From assembly GCA_033398695.1 (NCBI GenBank), contig CM065804.1, positions 37,959,501-38,023,500 on the forward strand: DNA of 64,000 nucleotides, read 5' to 3'. The translations under genes were made by a program, and so were the position numbers. Shown piece by piece: positions 47,013-56,498 of this stretch (within the stretch, counting starts at the first letter, position 1; every line of letters starts with the position of its first letter). This DNA is from Orobanche coerulescens (Eukaryota; Streptophyta; Magnoliopsida; Lamiales; Orobanchaceae). Under the pieces are notes generated by a model. It saw only the letters and a list, made by a program, of their open reading frames with translations, was not told where the DNA came from and searched no databases.

Positions 47013-47638
47013 TGTTGGGGTATTAGGATTTATGATGGAGATCCGGGTTTCCAAAGGATCGTGTAATCACTTTCTGAACTGATATTTCTACCCTATGCCT
47101 GGGTTACAAGAATTCAGCCTAGGATAATCCAAATGGACACTTACGAATCTAGGCACAGAAATATAGACAAATTACTAGAGAAATTCTGAGTTCGTCAGAA
47201 AAAGTGAGAGCTAAGAAAGGTGTCTATAGACTCAAAGAGAAGAGCCTTGTTTGTACATGTCGAATTAGGGTTGCATAAGGGCGGATTAGGGTTACATTAG
47301 GCGGCGCCGAAATTAGGATTTAATTAGTGATCCGGAATTAGGGTTTGAGAGATGGTTTTCCAAAATTGACGAAATTAGTCAATTTTACCATAGTCTCCCT
47401 CTAAAATTCGGAATTATGACTAAGTTACCACCGCCAGGGGCGCTGCCCCTTGGACTCTGCTAGGGGTGCTGCCCCCGGAGCCCCGACATTTAGTTGTACC
47501 AGCTTATAATTCGATCTTATACATGTGTGCACTCCGCACATACCCGAACATATATTAGAATACAAATTATAAAACCCCCTTAGCTCAAATATTAGTTCGA
47601 ATTACACAAAATACCTGGTGACACTAAAATCACCAACA
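47013..47638. repeat. Copia-type LTR, probably solo (626 bp)
   Basis: It reads TGTTGGGGTATT...ATCACCAACA. It contains CAGGGGCGCTGCCCCTTGG and GGGGTGCTGCCCCCGG, GC-rich hairpins common in plant copia LTRs. The flanks ATCCT and ATCTG do not match perfectly, so its limits are uncertain. A reversed tRNA-Met primer-like GATACCAC lies at about 47686, which suggests a minus-strand element with its interior deleted. Confidence 0.5.
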
Positions 47639-49312
47639 ATCTGTTCGCTTACGAACACAAACCTCTGCTTGACATTATCGTTATGATACCACTGGTTGCA
47701 TCATTATCGAAGTTTCACCATCTATAATATTAAGAGAAAATCATACTTTTAACTATTTACTATAATATTCAGAGTTCTTTCTGTTCTCACTTAGCAATCT
47801 TACGTTAGGCTTACTATCTAAATTCGAGGCGATTTAATTAGTGCCGTACAGGTTGAAGAATTTTTGCATGGCGCAAGAATTATCATGTGTGTGCAACCTT
47901 AACCCCCTGTCCACACTGAATGATGTTTTTTTTAAAAAAAGTTATTAAATTATCTCCTCTATTTAAAATCACACGGACGATGTTTTCTTAAAAAAAAGCT
48001 ATTAAATTATCTCCTCTATTAAGAGCCACATGAATTTAGTCTTTTTATTTGTCGCCTCAAATTGGCCTTCAAAGTAATTGTCTATCGAAATCGTCATTAA
48101 TCTTAACTTTTTAAAAAAAGAAAAACATACTTTTACCCTCCTATTATGACAAATTATTGTTCGCTAAATTATTTGTGCTAACTGCAGGTGTACGGTGTAG
48201 CTATAGATAGTGGAGATCCAAAGTAGCATCCTCGAGGATTAATATTTGTCAATTTTGAGACTACTATGGTCTTGATATTTTTTACTTTACTTAAAAATTT
48301 CGATATTGTGATGCTTTAATCTAAAATTAAAATGTAAGTAAGAATATATAAAACAAAAGAAAAAGTTCTCGTAAACTATTTCAAGAGAAAGAAAAGTAGT
48401 AAAGTTTCAAACTGAAAAGGGTGAATTTTAGAAATCGCATTTCCTTAATTCTATTTATGCAAGTGACCAATAAATTTAACTGATATTTAATTTCAAAATT
48501 TGATACATGAGTCCCGTTTCTATTAGCGTTGGAGACTTAAATGAAAAAAACTTCCAATTGGTCAAAGTTTGTGACCGGACCGTGTCGTTGGTACATGACA
48601 CGTGACACGGCCGTTTTGGACATCCCATCCAGTTTCGTGCATTTCGACACGGCATGCGATACAGTCGTGCTGCTAGTACTCGTCTTCGACGCATCTCGGC
48701 CTCTTTCATTATAACTCTTGTTCCAGAACTACAACTTATGAACAATCGGTGCCTAACTCGATTATCTTTACAACCATATATCATTCTTTGTCAAATTCCA
48801 AGAAATGAAAACTTTATGAGCATTTTAGTACATATCAAGCGTGTGCTTTGGTCTGTTTGCTTCTTTTCCACTTCTTCTTTGATCCGACCCATATTTAAGC
48901 TTAATTCTTCATCTCATTCATACCACAAACCTATTTTAAGTCTAATCTTGAATTTATTCCATGCCCAGTAATCTCATTTATGCATAACAATTACAAACTT
49001 TCCTTCAAAATGAGCAAACACGTGACATATTATAATATAATAAAATTAAACACAAAATGCCAAGTTCATGCATAATTCACTATGAGACATGAAATAAATA
49101 GACTCTGAGTTATATGCAAAAATTGCGTTTATCAGTTACCAAACTCCGTCTCTACTAAAAATCATAATCCGAATTTAGCCCCTCAACATGTCGCCGTTTA
49201 TCAAATCGGCTCAAAATGATTTCCCGTCCAAATTAAAAGGAATATGTAGCAATATTTTCGCTTAGCATTTTTTCTGTTTCATTACTATAAGTATGTCATA
49301 TAAAGAGATTGA
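47639..49312. other. AT-rich region without recognised gene
   Basis: A 65-70 bp unit (TTATTAAATTATCTCCTCT inside) is present twice at about 47919-48035. Short open frames at 48476-48971 have no recognisable domain. Nothing else was seen. Confidence 0.4.
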
Positions 49313-49576
49313 TGTTAAGAATCGTTGAAATGCGCACTTCTCGTAGTGCGTAATAAGATAATGTATATGTGAATGACTATTATGCCCCTGATGTAATTAT
49401 GTAATTACGTTTGTGCCATCTGAAGTTTTCCTATAAATAGAGCTTCAGTTATTAATGAAAGATATACTTCAGAATCATTCTCTCTATTCCCTCTCTAAAT
49501 CCTCTCTATAATATTTCAGTTTTATCACAAGATGGATGGTTTTACATGTACGCAATTTATATATTATATATCAACA
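49313..49576 (+). repeat. Short copia-type LTR (264 bp)
   Basis: It reads TGTTAAGAATCG...ATATATCAACA with a TATA box CCTATAAATAGAG at about 49430 and a CT-rich stretch after it, as in copia LTRs. A partner LTR was not found in the window. The following GTGGTTGGTTATACC is at best a weak primer site. Confidence 0.55.
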
Positions 49577-49601
49577 TCGTGGTTGGTTATACCACATGAA
49601 T

Positions 49602-50062
49602 GATTATCTAAATCCTGCTCGGAGCAGTTGATAAATATAAATCCTACTCTGGAGAAGTAGTTGATCGATTATCTAAATTCTGCTCTCTAAAAAGCAGTTG
49701 ATAAATATAAATCCTACTCTGGAGAAGTAGTTGATCGATTATCTAAATCCTGCTCTCGAAGAAGCAGTTGATAAATATAAATCCTACTCTGGAGAAGTAA
49801 TTGATCGATTATCTAAATCCTGCTCTCGAAGAAGCAGTTGATAAATATAAATCCTACTCTGGAGAAGTAGTTGATCGATTATGTAAATCCTACTCTCGAA
49901 GAAGCAGTTGATAAATATAAATCCTACTCTGGAGAAGTAGTTGATCGATTATCCAAATCCTGCTCTTGAAGAAGCAGTTGATAGAAATAAATCATACTTT
50001 GAAGAAGTAGTTGATCGATGATTCAAATCCTGCTCTGAAGAAGAAGCATTTGATAGAAATAA
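49602..50062 (+). repeat. 70-bp tandem array next to the short LTR (about 6.5 copies)
   Basis: Units start GATTATCTAAATCC at 49602, 49667, 49737, 49807, 49877, 49947 and (GATGATTCAAATCC) 50017. The period is 70 bp, with 65 for the first. Each unit has two similar halves, CCTGCTCTCGAAGAAGCAG and CCTACTCTGGAGAAGTAG, each able to form a hairpin. No coding function is likely. Confidence 0.9.
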
Positions 50063-50494
50063 TAAGATGGAGAAAATTGAGCAAGCGAAACCAAAAGTTA
50101 TAATCGATCAAATTAAAGAAAATTCCATACAAATACACCGCATGGTGGGATCATCTGACAAGTGATATGAAAAAATATCATCGGAAAATAATTACTCAAT
50201 TAATCTCATGTTGATTATATCACATGGCAGGATCATTGAAATCGTATCGATATCACAATAGAGAAGCATATATTACATATTCGTGAGAATAATGTATTGC
50301 ATAGAGCCAAAAAGATGATCTTATTATTGCTGGAAAAAGCACAAAACAGTCGAAGTGGAAAATATTGAAACTAGCCAAAAAGGTAATAAACACTCCACAA
50401 TATGCGAAAAGGAAAATACATATGAAATCCATAAAAAGGGGTGCATTTCGAGATTATAAAACTCTATAACTCTGCCACCCCCTGGCATTAGGGT
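50063..50494. other. Region without recognised gene
   Basis: It may be internal sequence of the short-LTR element. No domain was recognised in any frame. Confidence 0.35.
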
Positions 50495-51163
50495 TCATAA
50501 TGAAAGATCTAAAGGATCTAAACTTCTTTTTTGTTTGGCGCCAATAGTTTGTGGCTGATGGGCTTTGACTTCCAAATTCTTAATTGTAATATATGCTTGA
50601 AACTTTATAAGTAGATCAGCAACTGTGTTAGCACATATAAGAATATCTCTTGATGGCTGAGAGATAAACTTGTGGTCTACTCCTTGATCCATAAAGGCAA
50701 GCAAATTGCTGAAGAAATTATTAATATTCAACAAACCTATAGGTTTGGTATGGAAGTCCCGCTCCGCCCATGACGTGATATTGAATATCTCATTGAGTGT
50801 GCCATAGCCACCTGGAAGTACAATAAAGGCATCACTATTATTCACCATATACATCATACCATTATGCACAGACTGTGCTTGAAGCATCAACCCAGTTGAA
50901 CCTCCTATACCACTGGTTCTAACTGTGAGGAAGTGTAAGGCACTTGTTACTCTTATTTTTCCATTTTGTGTAGCCTCTAAAAGGCAACCCAAAAATCTAT
51001 GATTACTTCCACCATACAATATATCGATTTTGTGTTTTCCTAATTCTTTTACGAACTGATACGACATATCTATATGCTGGATATGACCTATCAGTTTGGA
51101 TCCACCTAAAATACATATGGTTTTAATTGGATGAGATATGTATGAGTATTCTGAGAACTCCAT
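50495..51163 (-). CDS. Intronless LOG-like (cytokinin riboside 5'-monophosphate phosphoribohydrolase) ORF, probably a retrocopy
   Basis: LOG enzymes release active cytokinin bases from their nucleotides in the cytosol. This 222-codon ORF has the family length and fold markers: ICILGGSK near the N-terminus (residues 16-23), DILYGGSN (47-54), and SDAFIVLPGGYGTLNE (110-125) with the family motif PGGxGTxxE complete. TSWAERDFHTKPIGLLN follows. Two features are odd. The Arg-Lys pair usually found about 12 residues before SDAF is absent (SVHNGMMYMVNN there), and GGGS..LMG is changed to GGSNHRFLG. Plant LOG genes have several introns; the single exon suggests a processed copy. Catalytic activity is doubtful. 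Confidence 0.75.
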   Translation of the reverse strand: MEFSEYSYISHPIKTICILGGSKLIGHIQHIDMSYQFVKELGKHKIDILYGGSNHRFLGCLLEATQNGKIRVTSALHFLTVRTSGIGGSTGLMLQAQSVHNGMMYMVNNSDAFIVLPGGYGTLNEIFNITSWAERDFHTKPIGLLNINNFFSNLLAFMDQGVDHKFISQPSRDILICANTVADLLIKFQAYITIKNLEVKAHQPQTIGAKQKRSLDPLDLSL

Positions 51164-51499
51164 ATCTCTATACTAGATTTTCAAAGTACTTTTATGAGAT
51201 ATACAATTTCTGATTTGTGGACCCCAAATTTAAAGAACAAACTTCTTACTAGAAGACAAATGACTTCACTATTTTCATTGAAAAACGGGCAGCAGATAAG
51301 TCACTGCTTTTACTATTTTTTTTTTTTTACATAATTGCAGAAGAAAACGAAAGATATGATATTATATTTTTCAATGAAAATGACGTTATCTATCGACAGC
51401 TGAGAAATTTAAATATTGGAGAACAATATTCACCAACTTCTATTTTTTGCTATTTACCTTATACAGCTTTGACAGAACGGACTTACAAAATGGATACTT
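51164..51499 (-). other. Spacer with a 13-base A-tract on the minus strand
   Basis: The T-run at 51316-51328 is an A-tract on the minus strand, about 170 nt downstream of the Cys-rich ORF end at 51500. It may be the remnant of a poly(A) tail of a copied RNA. No gene was seen. Confidence 0.45.
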
Positions 51500-51711
51500 T
51501 TAGACTAATTTTTCATGACTATAGCGTTCCAGTTCATCCTTAAATTGTGTCCACAGAGCCAATAGTTCACGATGAACGTATCCACTAGGATGTGTATCAA
51601 GAATCTGTTGGATATCGTGATCCATAGATTCCTTACTCAATCCATCCTTGATAAATGCGCTTTTATATTCCCGATTTTGGATACAAACCCCACCGATTTG
51701 CACCGTGTGTC
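51500..51711 (-). pseudogene. C-terminal half of a Cys-rich basic ORF (possible RNA-virus-derived nucleic-acid-binding protein)
   Basis: It reads to a TAA-type stop at 51500. At the junction the minus strand carries Cys codons at 51702-51700 and, beyond solo LTR F, at 63251-63249. A one-base frame change near 51702 leads to CIQNREYKSAFIKDG and a further ~50 residues of charged sequence. It continues the ORF at 63255-63524, from which LTR F has split it. See that entry for the interpretation. Confidence 0.4.
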
Positions 51712-51716
51712 ACATG

Positions 51717-52315
51717 TGTAATATCTGGATTTATTATTTTGTATTTCATCTGTATTCGAACCCTGTATTATTCGTATTTATGATCTCGATAATTGGAATA
51801 TGTTATTTATCACACTGGTATCTTTGTACATAAGTATATCATCATGCAAATTTTCTCATGCAAACTCGTGATAGCGCATGCTAAGAATGTAACTTAACGC
51901 ACGCTATCGGCTACTACTAGCGTACGCTACGAATGTAGGACTTGCGTGCGTTAGGTAATCAATTATTGAGCTAGGTGGCTAACACATGCGCCAGTCGGAC
52001 GTAGGATCGGATAAGATTCCCGCGGACGAACCTGGATAATTTTGGAGTCAACTCTTATTAGCGCGCGCTAAGGATGTATAGGTAGCGTGCGCTAATCTGC
52101 TTTTGTATAGAAAATTTATATATGGGCCAGCACTCCATTTTGTTCTCATTTCCTTCGTTCATCTTTCGTTTTTGAGAGACCAGAGAGCATATCATCTTCC
52201 TTAGACACACTTATAACACATCCACTTGATCATTGGACACTGGATACTTCTTGTTATTGATCATTGAAGAGAAGTAGCACCTTGGAGTGGCATATAACCA
52301 ACCGGAGTCAGATTC
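51717..52315 (+). mobile_element. Solo LTR F of a Tekay-like gypsy element, left part
   Basis: It begins TGTAATATCTGGATTTATT after ACATG (51712-51716) and ends at the target GATTC (52311-52315) of element E. It is the same subfamily as S1, read in the opposite direction. Palindromes such as TTAGCGCGCGCTAA (52058-52071) occupy 51868-52096, and TTTATATATGG (about 52115) follows as a TATA box. Confidence 0.92.
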
Positions 52316-54460
52316 TGTAATACCCCCAAGATATTCGAGGTATATTACAGCGCCGTGAATCCCTATATGGGACCCACCAGCCTTAACCAACATCGTACTC
52401 ATCGACTCACAGAAACAACAGAATAACACCTCGTCATAAAGACGCCAAACAAAATAATCCACCCGGTTCAACCGGTCAAACATAACACCATAATCCGACA
52501 CAAACATAATGAACAACAATACAATCCAGACGAGTAAAAATTCTTAAGTACTCGAGTACTGCTATTAGTTTGAAAATCACAAAAAAGTGTAAAAAGATAT
52601 AAAACAATGAGACACCACTCGTGCACAATCATCACGCACGGCCATCATCCGCATACTGGTCCAGCGCCCGCTCGTCTCGATGAACCTGACCTGAAATTCA
52701 TAAAACGAATTTCCCCAAAACGGGTCCCCAGAGGGGTTAGCAATTACGCTAGTACAAGTAACCAAATGAACAACTTACATCTTACACATATAGTAATGCA
52801 TGCAATCAAGAAAACATAGTTCCAAAACATTCATTTCCGGAAATGCCATAATCAAATCACATTTGTAAAATACACCACAATTAACCGTCGATCCACGTCT
52901 CTGTGGACCCCTACCGAGACCCCGTCGGATCTAACCCGTAGTGGTTAAAAGAAAACTCGTCGATCCACGTCTCTGTGGACCCCTACCGAGACCCCGTCGG
53001 ATCTAACCCGTAGTGAGCATACACACACACACCATTCTCATACAATACCACTATGTCATGATTGTAAGTTCATAAGGGTACTTGCCTCGATCAAATAGAC
53101 GGTGACACGTACGGGAATGAAGGATCAAACACGACCGCGAGGAACCGCCAGAAATGAACCTAACGATTCGAATAGCACAATCACAACCACTTCTAAACGA
53201 TTACGGAAATGGAATACACCTGGAAACCCGCCTACGATTCATGTATATTCGAATAAAAATAACAACGAGGGCGGACCACAACCAAACCCTCCCGATTTCG
53301 CAAAGCTATGAAAATATACCATGAATTCGTAGGAAAACTAATGATATCAACCATATTAATCATATTCATCATGAATCCACCAACAAAACGGAACGAATCG
53401 GAAGAAAATCCCAAAACCCCAAAATTATCCAAAAGTAGGGTTCTAAGAGATTTACCTTGGATTAGGATGAAAGATTCGTGTTGATGTTGTTATAATACTC
53501 CAAGAACTCAAGAAAGATGTTGGATGAGATGATTGGAGGAAGAAATCGCCAAGAAAATTGACCCGGAATCGCCTTAGCCGCGGAGAGGAGGAAGAAATGA
53601 GAAGTTATGTTTATCTCGGTCAACTCCCTGGTTTATATAGCCAGGGAGTGTTAGCGCGCGCTAATCCTCAAGGTTAGCGTGCACGGGATAAAACTATAGG
53701 CCATACAGTTAGCGTCCCAGTCCAGTAGCCAGATTTCTGGCCGTTAGCGTGCGCTACTCGAAACGTAGTGTGCGCTAATAATCCCTCGGTAGCGCGCGCT
53801 ATCGACCAATAGCATGTGCTACCTGGACATCAGCCGAGTCCAGAAGCAACTGTCCAGTATACACCTGATCCAGTTAGCGCGCGCTATCCACCAAACGTAG
53901 CGTGCGCTAAAGCGTATCGGTAGCGCGCGCTATCGACCAATAACGTGCGCTACCTGGGCAACAGATTGAGTCCAGTAGCAAACTGTCCAGTACTGGACAT
54001 TCACGCTAGCGCACGCTACTGGGAAACTCAGCGTGCGCTAGCCCCCGACATTAGCGTGCGCTAGACTACGTAGCGTACGCTAATCCGCCACCCGCAGGGT
54101 CGGAAACAAGATCGCCACTCCTGTGGCTTGCTCTCTAGCGCGCGCTACGAAGCAGCCGTAGCGTGCGCTACTAAGGGCCCCTTAGCGTGCGCTATGCAGC
54201 AAACATAGCGTGCGATAGGTACGAAATATAATCGGTCCAAAACGCTGGAATAAGAACGAACATCAAACAGAACATCTCAAAACGCGTCATAACATAGAAT
54301 GGATCCACGGCAACCCCGAAACGGCGGTTCTGCACAATAATTACGAGAATTAGATCAATACATGACTGAAAAGATACGCTGATAGATACACGAGGGCCAC
54401 TACAACCGAGAAATGCACTGAAAATGAAAATACAAGGGAAAGAAAAATGCGGATATTACA
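52316..54460 (-). repeat. 3' LTR of element E (2145 bp)
   Basis: In the given strand it reads TGTAATACCCCC...GCGGATATTACA. A 72-bp unit is repeated at 52886-53016. On the minus strand the palindrome array covers 53650-54215, with about 18 copies such as TTAGCGCGCGCTAA at 53651-53664. The TATA box CTATATAAAC (53631-53640) follows 10 bp later. Confidence 0.95.
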
Positions 54461-54476
54461 TTCTACCCCTCTAAAA
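54461..54476 (-). other. Polypurine tract of element E
   Basis: The minus strand reads TTTTTAGAGGGGTAGAA directly before the LTR start TGTAATATCC. Confidence 0.85.
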
Positions 54477-54495
54477 ATAAGTTTCGTCCCGAAAC

Positions 54496-55640
54496 TTAAG
54501 AAACAAACAACTCAGGGTATATAGCACGCATGCTATCCTCGGTTTCCCAAGTTGCCTCCTCGACACCGTGCCTCGACCACTGCACATTGACCAAAGAGAT
54601 GGTCTTATGCCTTAGTCGTTTCTCACGACGCTCCAAGATCCTCAAGGGACGCTCCTCAAAAGTAATATCCTCGGCGACATCAATCTCACCATAATCGATA
54701 ACGTGACTAGGATCCGGGACATATTTCCTCAGCTGGGAAACATGGAAAACGCTATGAACATGACTCAAGGCTGGGGGTAATGCCAAACGGTATGCCAACT
54801 CACCAACTCGCTCGAGAATCTCAAAGGGCCCAATAAATCTCGGACTCAACTTCCCCTTTTTCCCGAAACGAAAAACTCCTTTCGTCGGCGACACCTTTAG
54901 CAAAACGTGGTCTCCTACCTCGAATTCCAAGGGTCGACGACAGACGTAGGCATACGACTTTTGTCGACTCTGGGCAGTCAACATCCGTTCCCGAATTAAT
55001 TCTATCTTCCGTATCGTCTCTAAAACGACATCCGGCTCGGTCCCGACCAAATCGGACGTCTCATTCCAATAGATCGGTGATCGACATCGCCGCCCATAAA
55101 GCGCCTCATACGGTGCCATCCGAATTGACACGTGCCAACTGTTGTTGTACGTGAATTCGATCAATGACAAATGTTCCTCCCAATCACTACTCCAATCGAG
55201 AGCACAAGCATGCAATATATCCTCGAATGTCTGGATAGTGCGTTTCGACTGTCCATCTGACTGGGGATGAAAAGAGGTACTCAAATGCAAACGGGTACCC
55301 AACGCCTTATGCACCGCCTGCCAAAATTGCGATACGAAACGGCCATCACGATCCGAAACAATAGACTTCGGAGTACCGTGAAGCCTCACAATCTGCGCGA
55401 TAAACACACGAGCCAACTTCTCTGGACCCCAAGTGTCCTTGATGCCCAAAAAATGTGCCGACCTGGTCAGACGATCAACAATCACCAATACCATATTCAT
55501 ACCCGACCTTGATCTCGGAAAACTCATAACGAAATCCATCGATATATCTTCCCATTTCCATTCCGGAACGGGAAGTGATCGCAAAACCTGGGCCGATCGG
55601 CCGATGCTCGATTTTGACTCGGGCAAGTCAAACATCTCGC
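54496..55640 (-). pseudogene. gypsy integrase with chromodomain; catalytic Glu replaced by Lys
   Basis: After a frameshift near 55600-55640 the frame is open to the stop at 54496. It shows [18 protein letters not shown] with the first catalytic Asp and KSIVSDRDGRFVSQF with the second. SFHPQSDGQSKRTIQTFED has Lys where the family has the catalytic Glu (a single G-to-A change explains it). The C-terminal part has GDHVLLKVSPTKGVFRFG and GPFEILERVG. The last ~50 residues (RILERREKRLRHKTISLVNV, VEEATWETED) form a chromodomain, the mark of chromoviruses of the Tekay type, thought to guide insertion to chromatin. The mutated triad should abolish integration. Confidence 0.88.
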
Positions 55641-56498
55641 TACAAACTGTGCGACCTCCTCCTTCATATCATTCCACCAGAAATTCCTTCTCAGGTCCTT
55701 GTACATCTTACTCGAACCAGGATGAACGGAATAAGGTGTAGCATGGGCCTCACGCAAAATACTCTGTCGCAACTCAGAGTCGTTCGGCACACAAAGACGA
55801 CTCTGGAGTCTCAAAACACCATCCTCGTGAATCACAAACCCAGGAGACTTTCCCTTAAGAACGTTTTCTCGGATTTGAGTAATCATCGGATCCTCTAACT
55901 GCTTCAGCTTAATTTCATCGACCAAGGACGACGAAATCTCTAAAGCACAAAGCTTCCCGACAGCTCCAGGCAACAAAATCTCAACATCTAACTCGATCAA
56001 AACCCGCCGAAGCTCCGACTGAGACGTAAGAATCTCAAGTGTTCGTAACGCAACCGGTTTCCGACTCAAGGCGTCGGCCACGACGTTCGCCTTGCCCGGA
56101 TGATAAAGGATTTCGAGGTCATAATTCTTAATCAGCTCTAACCACCTCCTCTGCCTCATGTTCAACTCTCGCTGAGTAAATATGTATTTCAGACTTTTAT
56201 GATCGGTAAAAATCTGACATGCAGAGCCGAAAAGATAGTGACGCCAGATCTTGAGTGCAAAAACGACTGCCGCTAACTCCAAATCATGAGTAGGGTAGTT
56301 CAGCTCATACGGCCTCAACTGTCTCGACGCATAGGCAATAGTCTTGCCATGCTGCATCAATACGCACCCAAGACCCTGACCCGAAGCATCACTATAAATA
56401 GCAAAACCCTCGTTGCCACAGGGCAATGCTAAAACTGGGGCTGAAGTCAAACGTCTCTTCAGTTCCTCGAAACTCGACTGTCTCTCGTCATTCCGCAT
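55641..56498 (-). pseudogene. gypsy RNase H and integrase zinc-binding region of element E
   Basis: It is in the same frame as the upstream ORF but separated by a TAA at 56501-56499. RNase [69 protein letters not shown], so the catalytic residues are present. Next comes the zinc-binding start of integrase, [17 protein letters not shown] and CLTC. The sequence around the stop lacks a few residues of the family pattern, which suggests a small deletion with the stop. Confidence 0.85.

Noticed and set aside
47013..47638. Perfect target duplication for the 626-bp copia-type LTR
   Set aside because: The flanks ATCCT and ATCTG agree in only part of the bases, so no duplication is claimed.
53650..54215. 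Spaced palindromes read as a CRISPR-like array
   Set aside because: Spacing is irregular, the motifs are LTR promoter sequence in a plant genome, and no cas genes exist here.
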